Assembly (NCBI RefSeq): GCF_003626755.1
Contig: NZ_RBCJ01000003.1
Span: 935,859 to 999,858 of the forward strand
Reading direction: 5' to 3'
From: Ulvibacterium marinum
GTDB lineage: Bacteria; Bacteroidota; Bacteroidia; Flavobacteriales; Flavobacteriaceae
Length of the DNA: 64,000 nucleotides
The position numbers and the translations under genes were made by a program. Every line of letters begins with the position of its first letter. The stretch's first letter is position 1. Positions 55,264-62,626 of the stretch are shown in pieces. The notes under the pieces were generated by a model. It searched no databases, had not been told where the DNA came from, and saw only the letters and a list, made by a program, of their open reading frames with translations.

Positions 55264-56244
55264 TCAAATGATGTCCCCAAGTGCTTTTTGTACAGTATGA
55301 TGCGTATTTTCGTAACTATGCTTTAAAAGCGTCTTGGCATCCATGGTTTCCCAATAGCCTTTGTTGAACAGCTCTACGGAAAAACCGCCCCTAAAACCTG
55401 CATCGTATAGTTTGGGGATAATAACATCAAATGGACAAACCCCTTCTCCGGGCAATACCCGGTCTGAATCCTTTAACTGGTCATAAGAAGGCGTGGCAGG
55501 ATAATCGTTCATATGTATTACAGGTAATTTCCCGCCATTAAGAATATCTACGGTGTCCCAGTCGTTCCCACCGCGATATACATGATAAAAATCCAACAAA
55601 ATTGTCGCTTTGGGATGTCCGGTGGCAATAGCGATTTGAGCACAGTCCGCTACCTTGTTCAGGGCGCCCATACCCCAAAGCTCCATAATAGGGGTCACGC
55701 CCGTTTCATCGCCCAATTTTAGAATAGCGGCATAGCGCTCGGCATAGGCATCGTATTTTGTTCTATCCAAAGACGATATTCCTTGTACCGGGGCAGCGAT
55801 ATAGGTTCCGCCCAGGCCTGCGGTAATTTGCATTTCCTCTCGCAGTTGATCTATCGCCTTTTTTCTTTCTTCGGAATCGTCACTACACCATTTTGAAAAT
55901 CCTATGATATTCTCCAGGACAAGGCCACGGGCCTGCAGTTTATTCTTTAGGTCAGCTGTGTTCCCTCCCTTTTCCAAATAGGTCTTTATATTACGCATCC
56001 ACAATTCTATACCGTCAAAACCGGCATCGGCAACTAGGTCTATTTGTACATCCACATCCAGCTCGTAATGCAATAGGGTAGAGGTGTTCAAACTAATTCT
56101 AAAAGGCAGTTGCTTCTTTTCCTTTAGGCCAAAAGCGATTGGCATATCCTTGGCATTGGATGTAAAGGCGTAACCTCCTATTGCGGCAAGAGAGCCTGTG
56201 AGGCCAGTGGCGATGGCCTTTCTCCTTGAAATTTTGTTTTTCAT
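55264..56244 (-). CDS. Tat-exported sugar phosphate isomerase/epimerase-like protein
   Basis: A 326-residue xylose-isomerase-like TIM barrel with a Tat signal (KISRRKAIATGLTGSLAAIGG, residues 4-24). Conserved segments: IDLVADAGFDGIELWMRN (~68-85), PIMELWGMGALNKVADCAQI, ILLDFYHVYRGGNDWD (~215-230; metal Asp/His) and VIHMNDYPATPSYDQLKDSDRVLPGEGVCPFDVI. The cytoplasmic folding before Tat export fits a metal-dependent enzyme. The usual substrate of this family is a sugar; which one is not known. Confidence 0.88.
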   Translation of the reverse strand: MKNKISRRKAIATGLTGSLAAIGGYAFTSNAKDMPIAFGLKEKKQLPFRISLNTSTLLHYELDVDVQIDLVADAGFDGIELWMRNIKTYLEKGGNTADLKNKLQARGLVLENIIGFSKWCSDDSEERKKAIDQLREEMQITAGLGGTYIAAPVQGISSLDRTKYDAYAERYAAILKLGDETGVTPIMELWGMGALNKVADCAQIAIATGHPKATILLDFYHVYRGGNDWDTVDILNGGKLPVIHMNDYPATPSYDQLKDSDRVLPGEGVCPFDVIIPKLYDAGFRGGFSVELFNKGYWETMDAKTLLKHSYENTHHTVQKALGDII

Positions 56245-56402
56245 TGGGTTATTGTTTTATCATGAAACCTAAAGATGTGGATTGGAATGCCAACCGATTA
56301 CAAGCTTCATGCCCGAAAAGATACAAAAAAGTTGGAGCTGACTATATGCCCAAATTCAGTATGTGCAGGTGATACTACTTATAAACTGCCAAGCACGGTA
56401 TT

Positions 56403-57701
56403 TTAGTCTTGATTTACAAGTAACTTGGGTTGATGCATACTTATGCAATGCAATCCACCTCCCCCTAAATTCACGGCCAGCGCATCCAACATGACCACTT
56501 TTTTTTCTGGAAATATGGTTTGTAATATCCTTTTGGCTTCATCATCCTGTATTCTGATTTTATCGGACATGCCTTCCCGCCAGTATTTTTGACCAAGGAT
56601 TACGGTATTGGTGATAATGAAATTGAGATAGCTGGCCGGAGCGACTACGGCAATGGTTTCTCCATAGGGAAATTGGCTTCCGTCTTGGTAGTCCAGGGTT
56701 TTAATATAATCATATACATAATCACCAGGGGCCATCGTGGTCAAAATGGTTTGGGGCAACGGCAATCGCACTATTTCTAATGGATTTCCATCTTGATCGG
56801 TACTAGCCGAAAGTATTTCGAAGTTTTTTTCCAAACGTCTGTGGTTTTCCCTGGCAATCGGGTCTCCCAGTTCGGTACTGTCAATACTTGCTAAAAGGAT
56901 GGTAGAATCATTCACAAAACGGGCAAATTCATCCACATGACCGTTGGTCGTAACTACGGTATACGCCTTCGTAGTATCAGATGTTGATAGTGGCCCCAAA
57001 AAAGTATGGCTATCCTCAAGGAGTCCGTCTTTTAGCCAAATCACTTTTTGTGCCCCGAGTAATCTTTGATATTCCGCTTCCATGGTGGCTTTTGACATCC
57101 CCGGGTTGCGTCCCTGTTCCACCACCTCGGTAACCACCAAAGTTCCCTTTCCATTGAGCTCACGATTGCCGCCTTCACTGATCATGGCACTTGAAATAAG
57201 TGGAAGATTTAATAATTCGGCCACCTCTTCATCATACTTCTCTTCAATCCGGGAGCTTTGATCTAGCGTGTCCGAATACCCCCAAGAATTGAAATTAAAG
57301 TCAGCAATGGCATGTTTTCCATTTTCAGTTTCTACAAAGACAGGTCCCATGTCCCGGGCCCATAGCTCCACCGAGGGAATGACATGAAAAACAAGATTCT
57401 CTAGATTGGGATATTTTTCGCTTAATTTGGATTTTGCCGCTTTAAGAACCGTATCGTCCGCGCAGCTTATTACAATCTTTAAGTCACTGATCAGGGCATC
57501 GATAATGGCCAAGGTTACTTTTTCAACGGATTCTCCTTCCTTATGGTCGGTGGTCGGCCAAATAAGCCAAAGTGCATCGATAGTTTCAAACTCTCCCATT
57601 TGCCGGGTCACCTTCAATGGCTCCTGTTTTTTATCCGAAAGCGGATTACACCCCAGAAGTAGTAAGACCAGAATGAGTATGGATAGTAGAGATACCTTCA
57701 T
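56403..57701 (-). CDS. Agmatine deiminase/peptidylarginine deiminase-family lipoprotein
   Basis: A 432-residue guanidine-modifying enzyme (PF04371 type) with a lipoprotein signal (lipobox LLLGC, Cys18). The family's conserved segments are WLIWPTTDHKEG (~45-56), LWARDMGPVFVE (~112-123), SEGGNRELNGKGT (~178-190), HVDEFARFV (~256-264) and the catalytic Cys loop NLGGGGLHCISMHQP (~410-424). It should hydrolyse agmatine or arginine-like guanidino groups to ureido groups plus ammonia. Cytosolic forms lack a signal peptide; here it appears to be membrane-anchored outside the cytoplasm. No agmatine catabolic partner is adjacent. Confidence 0.9.
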   Translation of the reverse strand: MKVSLLSILILVLLLLGCNPLSDKKQEPLKVTRQMGEFETIDALWLIWPTTDHKEGESVEKVTLAIIDALISDLKIVISCADDTVLKAAKSKLSEKYPNLENLVFHVIPSVELWARDMGPVFVETENGKHAIADFNFNSWGYSDTLDQSSRIEEKYDEEVAELLNLPLISSAMISEGGNRELNGKGTLVVTEVVEQGRNPGMSKATMEAEYQRLLGAQKVIWLKDGLLEDSHTFLGPLSTSDTTKAYTVVTTNGHVDEFARFVNDSTILLASIDSTELGDPIARENHRRLEKNFEILSASTDQDGNPLEIVRLPLPQTILTTMAPGDYVYDYIKTLDYQDGSQFPYGETIAVVAPASYLNFIITNTVILGQKYWREGMSDKIRIQDDEAKRILQTIFPEKKVVMLDALAVNLGGGGLHCISMHQPKLLVNQD

Positions 57702-57896
57702 TTTTTAGATTTAATGATGCATTCCGACCTGGTAATAGTATCTCCAACGAATCAAACAATCAAGGAGATAGGTATAAAAGTAAGTTGCCTCTTGCAGAGG
57801 TTCCAAGATAACTTTTTACATTGGATTTCCCTAGTTGTACCTCGGGCATATTTGGAAATTCAGACGAAAGGAGCCAAACCTTCTACTGACCTTAGG

Positions 57897-58436
57897 TTAC
57901 AAATACCGTTCCTTGATAATGTTCAAATGCCTCAATTCGTGACCGGCAATATGATAAGCAAAAGCCCTTACCGTCCTTTCATTGATTATACTGCCATCCG
58001 TATCAATTCCAGAACCTTTCCTCATAAAACTGTCCTTGGGCAAATATTTAAAAAGTGCAATGGTACCTTTCCGTACGGCTTCATATTCCTCAAAAATGCT
58101 GTCTAGACTTCTTTCGTTTGCATCGGAAAATTTTGCATAATCGTCCTGTTCAAAGCCCGGTAAAGGAGTAGTATCATTTCGTGCAAAGCGCATTGCCCTA
58201 CATGAAAAGATACGCTCATCATCAATGTTATGCACCAAAATCTCTTTAATAGTCCATTTGCCCTCGGAGTATCTATAGGTCAATTTTTCCTTGGGAAGAC
58301 TATAAATGAAACGCTTTACTTCCAAAAAGTTGTCCCATAGTTGATCTAGGATGTTTTTCTTGTCATCCAATAGATCCATATAAATCGATGAATACGATGG
58401 ATATTCGGATGGCTTGGGTTTTTGCAATGTTTCCAT
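57897..58436 (-). CDS. DinB family protein
   Basis: A 179-residue four-helix DinB-like protein. Metal-binding His pattern: KEILVHNIDDERIF (~64-77, with the helix TIKEILVHNID) and the C-terminal AFAYHIAGHELRHLNII (~155-171: HxxGHExxH). This class includes thiol-dependent transferases and damage-inducible proteins. It follows the HxlR gene by 10 bp in one operon, so it is probably controlled by HxlR. The 195 bp downstream contain no gene that I can support. Confidence 0.9.
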   Translation of the reverse strand: METLQKPKPSEYPSYSSIYMDLLDDKKNILDQLWDNFLEVKRFIYSLPKEKLTYRYSEGKWTIKEILVHNIDDERIFSCRAMRFARNDTTPLPGFEQDDYAKFSDANERSLDSIFEEYEAVRKGTIALFKYLPKDSFMRKGSGIDTDGSIINERTVRAFAYHIAGHELRHLNIIKERYL

Positions 58437-58446
58437 AACATATAAT

Positions 58447-58788
58447 TTAGATGTCCTGATAGTTTTTGGCCCAATTCTTTGCCCATTTCCCTAAGGGATG
58501 AATCAACTTAAAAAGCTGCAGTCCGTGGTCGGTTAAGGTATATCCATCAACGGTTCTGATAATTAATTTGGCCTTTGTCAATTCTTTGATTCTTGTATTC
58601 AAAGTCGTGGGAGAAATGTTTTCACAATACTTTTGAAGCCTTCTAAAAGTACTGGGACCATTGTTCAAATGCCATATAATACCCATGGCCCAACTTCGAC
58701 CGAGTAAATCAAAGATGACCATTATAGGCTGCCCTGTTTTTGAACCTCTTACCGGTTTTCCGGGAGTTGGTTGTGAGGTGCTATCCAT
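58447..58788 (-). CDS. HxlR family transcriptional regulator
   Basis: A 113-residue winged-helix regulator of the MarR-like HxlR type. The conserved opening is VIFDLLGRSWAMGIIWHLNNGPSTFRRLQKYCENISPTTLNTRIKELTKAKLI (~25-77, including the recognition helix), followed by YTLTDHGLQLFKLI. No pair of redox cysteines is visible, only Cys52. HxlR regulators often sense quinones, aldehydes or thiol stress. It is first in an operon with dinB, and two identical-type operators lie right before its start. Confidence 0.9.
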   Translation of the reverse strand: MDSTSQPTPGKPVRGSKTGQPIMVIFDLLGRSWAMGIIWHLNNGPSTFRRLQKYCENISPTTLNTRIKELTKAKLIIRTVDGYTLTDHGLQLFKLIHPLGKWAKNWAKNYQDI

Positions 58789-58790
58789 AC

Positions 58791-58830
58791 ACTACAAATT
58801 ATGTAGCAATACTACAAAAAACGTAGCAAA
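58791..58830. promoter_or_regulatory. Two CTAC-N7-GTAG dyads 20 bp apart (HxlR operators)
   Basis: Copy 1 is CTAC-N7-GTAG at 58792-58806 and copy 2 is CTAC-N7-GTAG at 58812-58826, with similar flanks (CTACAAA...GTAGCAA) and a 20-bp period, that is two helical turns. They lie three bases before the hxlR ATG. HxlR-type sites known from other bacteria (for example YodB) have TAC...GTA symmetry, so these are probable autoregulatory sites. Confidence 0.75.
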
Positions 58831-58884
58831 TAGTCAAAATCTTTTAACTATATTTTTTGCGAAACCAATTTAGGAAGTACAAGG

Positions 58885-58919
58885 TACCGGCGATTTGAAT
58901 TGAACTCAAATCGCCGGTA
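58885..58919. repeat. Perfect 14-bp inverted repeat with 7-base loop
   Basis: TACCGGCGATTTGA (58885-58898) and its exact complement (58906-58919). It lies 27 bp after the end of the cupin gene and about 95 bp before the HxlR start. There is no T-tract following it on the minus strand, so a simple intrinsic terminator is uncertain; a regulator or barrier role is possible. Confidence 0.75.
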
Positions 58920-58945
58920 TCTATCATTTCTTGCCTCTGGTATTC

Positions 58946-59461
58946 TTATTCCCGTATGGGAATCATATTAGAAGTGTTAACAGGAAAACTATCATATTTG
59001 TTATACAATTGCAGGTATTTTTCGGGATTGATAGGGACTTCGTTAAATGTTTCGTGGAGACCTCTAAAAAAGCCTTCCCGTTTTTGTGATGGGTTGAAAA
59101 TCAAGGTCAATTTTACCATTTCATCGGTATCGTTCCTAAATCCATGGGGCGTAAATCGTGGCACATATACCACTGTTCCCGGTTTGGCCCCATACACTTT
59201 ATCGGCTGCTTCTATGGTCAAAATACCTTGATTCACGACAAAGGTCTCATCCATAAATCTGTGATAGTGCAATTTTGCACCGATACACATAGAGGGAAGG
59301 GAAATCTCATAAACCCCCAATTGGTCATTGGACATTTCACTTGTCACCTTAAAGGTTATTGCAATGGTATTTAGCTCCAAGGTTTCCCCTTCGTTAGGCC
59401 TAATTATGGATGCGTTGTCCTCCAATTGGTCCTCAAAGTAATTTGCTTTAATTGCTTCCAT
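58946..59461 (-). CDS. Cupin domain-containing protein
   Basis: A 171-residue cupin. The metal-binding pattern is LHYHRFMDETFVV (~63-75; His, His, Glu) and the second motif is YVPRFTPHGFRND (~98-110; His). I start at 59461 because the longer frame (from 59548) reaches into the azoreductase gene. The start still overlaps the azoreductase end by 14 bp, so the two are coupled. Substrate is unknown; small cupins often detoxify aromatics or polyketide-like compounds. Confidence 0.88.
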   Translation of the reverse strand: MEAIKANYFEDQLEDNASIIRPNEGETLELNTIAITFKVTSEMSNDQLGVYEISLPSMCIGAKLHYHRFMDETFVVNQGILTIEAADKVYGAKPGTVVYVPRFTPHGFRNDTDEMVKLTLIFNPSQKREGFFRGLHETFNEVPINPEKYLQLYNKYDSFPVNTSNMIPIRE

Positions 59462-60077
59462 TGTTCTGTTTTTTGAATGATTGATCGATGCTCTCTTGTG
59501 CCATTTGTTTGTTCTGTTCCAGTATTCCGTTAACACTGGTACCTTCAAGGGAAAATAATCCTCGTACCTTTATGCCCATATGTTCCAAAATAGCTTTTAG
59601 ATAAGGTTCCTGAAAGTCATAGGATTCCATAAAGGTACCTCTGTATCGGCCTCCCTTAGCTGTTGCCAAATAAGCCGATTTACCCTCCAACAAACCATAA
59701 TAGCCCTTTTCATTGGTATTGAAGGTATGCCCAATGCGCACCACTTGATCGAAGTATGCCTTCAGATTTGAGGGAATATTCAAATTGTACAAAGGGCTAC
59801 TGATCAGGATATCATCCGCGGATTTCAGCTCTTTGATCAATTCATCCGATAAGGCGGTAGCCTTTTTACTTTCAGGAGACATATGTTCCAAAGGTGTGTA
59901 AAACCCCTCTATGGTATTGTTTTGGATGTGCGGCAATTGCTGTTTTGCCAAATCCCGATAAATAACCGTTCCGCTTGAGTTTAAAAGTTTCCATTTTTTT
60001 TCGAAGTAATCCGCCAACGTTCTTGAGTGCGACCCTACGGTCCTGGAACTACAATCGATTCGCAATAATCGTTTCAT
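59448..60077 (-). CDS. azoR: FMN-dependent NADH-azoreductase
   Basis: A 209-residue flavodoxin-like NAD(P)H:quinone/azo reductase. The FMN-binding start is LLRIDCSSRTVGSHSRTLADYF (~3-24). The loop SSPLYNLNIPSNLKAYFDQVVR (~94-115) and the FMN-binding TAKGGRYRG (~144-152) are typical. AzoR-type enzymes reduce quinones and azo dyes. It is first gene of an operon with the cupin. A sequence resembling an ECF41 promoter and a 24-bp inverted repeat precede it. Confidence 0.92.
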   Translation of the reverse strand: MKRLLRIDCSSRTVGSHSRTLADYFEKKWKLLNSSGTVIYRDLAKQQLPHIQNNTIEGFYTPLEHMSPESKKATALSDELIKELKSADDILISSPLYNLNIPSNLKAYFDQVVRIGHTFNTNEKGYYGLLEGKSAYLATAKGGRYRGTFMESYDFQEPYLKAILEHMGIKVRGLFSLEGTSVNGILEQNKQMAQESIDQSFKKQNNGSN

Positions 60078-60101
60078 CTATTGATATTTTAAATTCAATA
60101 G
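60078..60101. repeat. Inverted repeat CTATTGA-N10-TCAATAG before azoR
   Basis: Perfect 7-bp arms (60078-60084, 60095-60101) with a 10-base spacer, immediately adjacent to the azoR ATG and downstream of the ECF41-like -10. A possible operator for a local regulator; could also be chance. Confidence 0.4.
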
Positions 60102-60104
60102 TAT

Positions 60105-60131
60105 GACCAAGTAGTAGGAATAAATGTGACG
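60105..60131 (-). promoter_or_regulatory. ECF41-like promoter before azoR-cupin
   Basis: On the minus strand CGTCACA (60131-60125), then 16 bases, then GGTC (60108-60105). The ECF41 consensus, from established work on this group, is TGTCACA-N16-CGTC, so each half has one mismatch. It is 28 bp before the azoR ATG and directly beside the sigma gene's end. Confidence 0.5.
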
Positions 60132-60134
60132 GAT

Positions 60135-60968
60135 TTATCGAAAAAACGTTTTTAATTTATTGGGGTCGATGACCGCGTAGATATGCCGTATTTTACTGTT
60201 CTCAAACTCGAAGACTTGACAATTGATTAAGATGTCACCATCAAAGAATAACAAGGCAGGTTGGTGGTTCACTTCGGATACTTCAATGGACAATGATTTT
60301 TGATAGGTTTTGAACACATAGAACAACAGGTTGGAAGTTGCCATTTTTCCAGTGGTCAATTCCCGTATCACCTTGATGTCTTTCCCGCCATCCGCGCTTA
60401 ACGCAACATCTTCCGAAAGCATTTCTCCCAAGAGTTTTACTTCCCCATTTTTAATGGCATGGATATAATTTTCCATGTGAGGGGAGGGGACGGCGGAATA
60501 GTTTTTAGGGCTGGATGTTTTATGTGCTCCTAATTTTAGCTTTCCCCTGCTTAAGAGTTTTCTGGAGTTTTCAATGGAAATGCCAATAGTTTCCGCAATT
60601 TCCTTATGCGAATAATCAAAGGCTTCCTTTAGGATAAAAACGGCCCGCTCCCTGGTCGTCAATTTTTCGAATAAGACCAATAGGGAATAGGATAATATCT
60701 CTTCGCCGATAAGGTTGTCGTCCGCTTTTTCTGTGGATATGGGCTCGGGAAGCCAAACCTTTTGCATGGTAATTTTGGCTTTTCTGTTTTTGATATTTAT
60801 GGATCGGTTTATTACGGATTTGGTTAAATAACCCATTTCATTTTTGATATGCGCAGGATTGATGGATTGGTATTTGGCCAGTACATCCTGTATGGCGTCT
60901 TTGGCATCCTCCACTGTGCCCAGAATATTATAGGCGTAGGGAAACAAGGTGTTTTGGTGATTTTTCAA
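60135..60968 (-). CDS. ECF41-type RNA polymerase sigma factor with fused SnoaL-like C-terminal domain
   Basis: About 277 residues. Sigma region 2 begins near NTLFPYAYNILGTVEDAKDAIQDVLA (~6-32). Region 4 has LTTRERAVFILKEAFDYSHKEIAETIGISIENSRKLLSRGKLKL (~104-147). Between them the linker KVWLPEPIS (~70-78) carries the WLPEP signature of ECF41. A SnoaL-like C-terminal extension (~165-277) includes the DGG motif (SADGGKDIKV). I propose TTG 60968 as start, since a consensus-like ECF41 promoter lies across any earlier start. ECF41 factors act without an anti-sigma factor and are controlled by their own C-terminal domain. The product likely transcribes itself, azoR-cupin and the hydrolase at 61.2 kb. 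Confidence 0.85.
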   Translation of the reverse strand: MKNHQNTLFPYAYNILGTVEDAKDAIQDVLAKYQSINPAHIKNEMGYLTKSVINRSINIKNRKAKITMQKVWLPEPISTEKADDNLIGEEILSYSLLVLFEKLTTRERAVFILKEAFDYSHKEIAETIGISIENSRKLLSRGKLKLGAHKTSSPKNYSAVPSPHMENYIHAIKNGEVKLLGEMLSEDVALSADGGKDIKVIRELTTGKMATSNLLFYVFKTYQKSLSIEVSEVNHQPALLFFDGDILINCQVFEFENSKIRHIYAVIDPNKLKTFFR

Positions 60969-60996
60969 ATCGAAATTTTTAGTATTCCAATAGTGT

Positions 60997-61023
60997 GACA
61001 AGGTAGTTAATGAAAATGTGACA
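60997..61023 (-). promoter_or_regulatory. ECF41-like autoregulatory promoter of the sigma gene
   Basis: On the minus strand TGTCACA (61023-61017), 16 bases, TGTC (61000-60997), against the consensus TGTCACA-N16-CGTC: one mismatch in eleven specified bases. It lies 28 bp before the proposed TTG start. A second TGTCACA begins inside its -10 (61000-60994). Confidence 0.65.
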
Positions 61024-61138
61024 TTTTGAATAAAAAAGTTGCTATCGTCCTCTTTACGTCTCACATGATATGGCCCAACCCTGATATTGCTTCATTTCAA
61101 TGGGAAATTTTCGAATTCCATTGGACTCGGAGGGTTTT

Positions 61139-61164
61139 TGCCACAAAAATGGATTTCACCCGTC
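61139..61164 (+). promoter_or_regulatory. ECF41-like promoter of the pseudo-hydrolase gene
   Basis: TGCCACA (61139-61145), 15 bases, CGTC (61161-61164): one mismatch in the -35, a perfect -10, and a spacer one base short of the consensus 16. It lies 23 bp before the ATG at 61188 and diverges from the sigma gene. Confidence 0.5.
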
Positions 61165-61187
61165 CCTAATAACAAACCACCAAAGCA

Positions 61188-62597
61188 ATGATTATGAAAA
61201 AAATAATGCTGTTCGTATTATCAATTCTCGGTATCATGGCCTATGGTCAGGATACCCGTTCAACCACAAAAAGCTCTAATGATGAACTTGCCCATAAAAT
61301 AGACGCATTGATCCGTCCAATTGCCAATTCCAATAATTTCAGTGGTACTGTTCTAGTTAAAAAGAATGGCGATGTTATACTATCAAAATCCTACGGGTAT
61401 GCCGATAGGGAAAATCAAATCAAAAATACCAGGGCATCCCAATTCTTCATAGGATCGCTTTCCGCGATGTTTACCGCAGTAGCCATATTGCAACTTGTTG
61501 AAGAAGGAAAGATATCGCTGGACGATAAACTTACCAAGTTCATACCTGGATTTCCCAAGGGGGACAAGATAACCATTCATCATTTACTCACGGAAAGATC
61601 GGGCCTGCCGAGGTTTGTATCACAGACCAATGGCACCTATGATAAAATGATCGAGTCGGCCCATACGCTGGATGCATTAGTGGATTACATAAAAATATTG
61701 GAACCTATAGCGGAACCTGGAGAAAAATATAGGCATTCAGGGACCTCCTTTATACTCTTGGCCAAAGTCATTGAAATAGTCTCAGGAGAGTCTTTTGGAG
61801 CGTATCTTAAAAACCATATTTTTTCGCCTTTGAACATGACGCATACGGGACACTATGCCTATACAATGAAGTATGGGGACGTTCCCCATCTGGCCTTGGG
61901 TTATGAACAGCAAGGGGTTACCGAATTGGAGCGGGCCCGGTTAATACATTGGTCCACAAAAATTGGTCATGCGTCAATTTACTCCAATGCAGAAGATCTG
62001 GAAAAGTTTGCCCAAGCTATGATGTACAATACATTATTGTCCGCCGATTCCTGGAAAAAAATGACCAATTCCTACTACGGAACAAGTTTGGGGTATGGAA
62101 TATCCAATAAACCCCAAGGAGATTATAGGCGTTATTACCGAAGTGGTGGGTCTCCAGGCTTTTCCAGTTATTTTGCGGTTTATCCGGACGAAGGTCTAAC
62201 CGTTATCATGCTATCCAACATTCATATCCATGTCCCTTATTTTAACGTACCCAAGATTGCCTCGATTTTTTTTGGGGAACCCTATGAGCAACTAAACTTG
62301 GTAAGCCCTAGGTACGTAAATAATGACCTTGCGCAAAAATTGCTGGGAACCTTTCAGTTTGATGAAAATTTTTACAACCCCAATGGAACGGTAACTGTTA
62401 GTTATGCCGACGGGATGCTGCTTTCCGATGGTGCTCCTATGATACCCGTGGTAGGTGCCGATGGTGAAATCGTTAAGTTTATCAATCGGCAGTTTTGGTC
62501 ACGGTTGGAGTTTGTCCGGGATAGTACGGGACATTTTTCGAAACTGAAATTTGATGGGTTTACAGGTACTAAAAAAGCAATGCCCAAAAAGAACTAG
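61188..62597 (+). CDS. Serine hydrolase-like (class C beta-lactamase fold) protein, active site degenerate
   Basis: A 469-residue secreted protein with a signal peptide (ending near IMAYGQ). The fold is class C beta-lactamase/D-peptidase-like: RASQFFIGSLSAMFTAVAIL (~82-101) and the GSPG motif region (YRSGGSPGFSSYF). However, the SxxK motif reads SLSA (90-93), so the catalytic lysine is an alanine, and the YxN motif is replaced by HSG (183-185) in EKYRHSGTS. It is therefore probably a non-enzymatic relative or a binding protein. The start could also be the ATG two codons later (61194). It is divergent from the sigma gene with an ECF41-like promoter. Confidence 0.87.
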   Translation: MIMKKIMLFVLSILGIMAYGQDTRSTTKSSNDELAHKIDALIRPIANSNNFSGTVLVKKNGDVILSKSYGYADRENQIKNTRASQFFIGSLSAMFTAVAILQLVEEGKISLDDKLTKFIPGFPKGDKITIHHLLTERSGLPRFVSQTNGTYDKMIESAHTLDALVDYIKILEPIAEPGEKYRHSGTSFILLAKVIEIVSGESFGAYLKNHIFSPLNMTHTGHYAYTMKYGDVPHLALGYEQQGVTELERARLIHWSTKIGHASIYSNAEDLEKFAQAMMYNTLLSADSWKKMTNSYYGTSLGYGISNKPQGDYRRYYRSGGSPGFSSYFAVYPDEGLTVIMLSNIHIHVPYFNVPKIASIFFGEPYEQLNLVSPRYVNNDLAQKLLGTFQFDENFYNPNGTVTVSYADGMLLSDGAPMIPVVGADGEIVKFINRQFWSRLEFVRDSTGHFSKLKFDGFTGTKKAMPKKN

Positions 62598-62626
62598 GCA
62601 AAGAATACGCCAACCGCTAAATGATT

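Noticed and set aside
60969-61064. An earlier ATG start of the sigma factor (61064)
   Set aside because: An ECF41-like promoter (61023-60997) lies across that segment, and region 2 of the sigma factor begins after it. The TTG at 60968 fits the family better.
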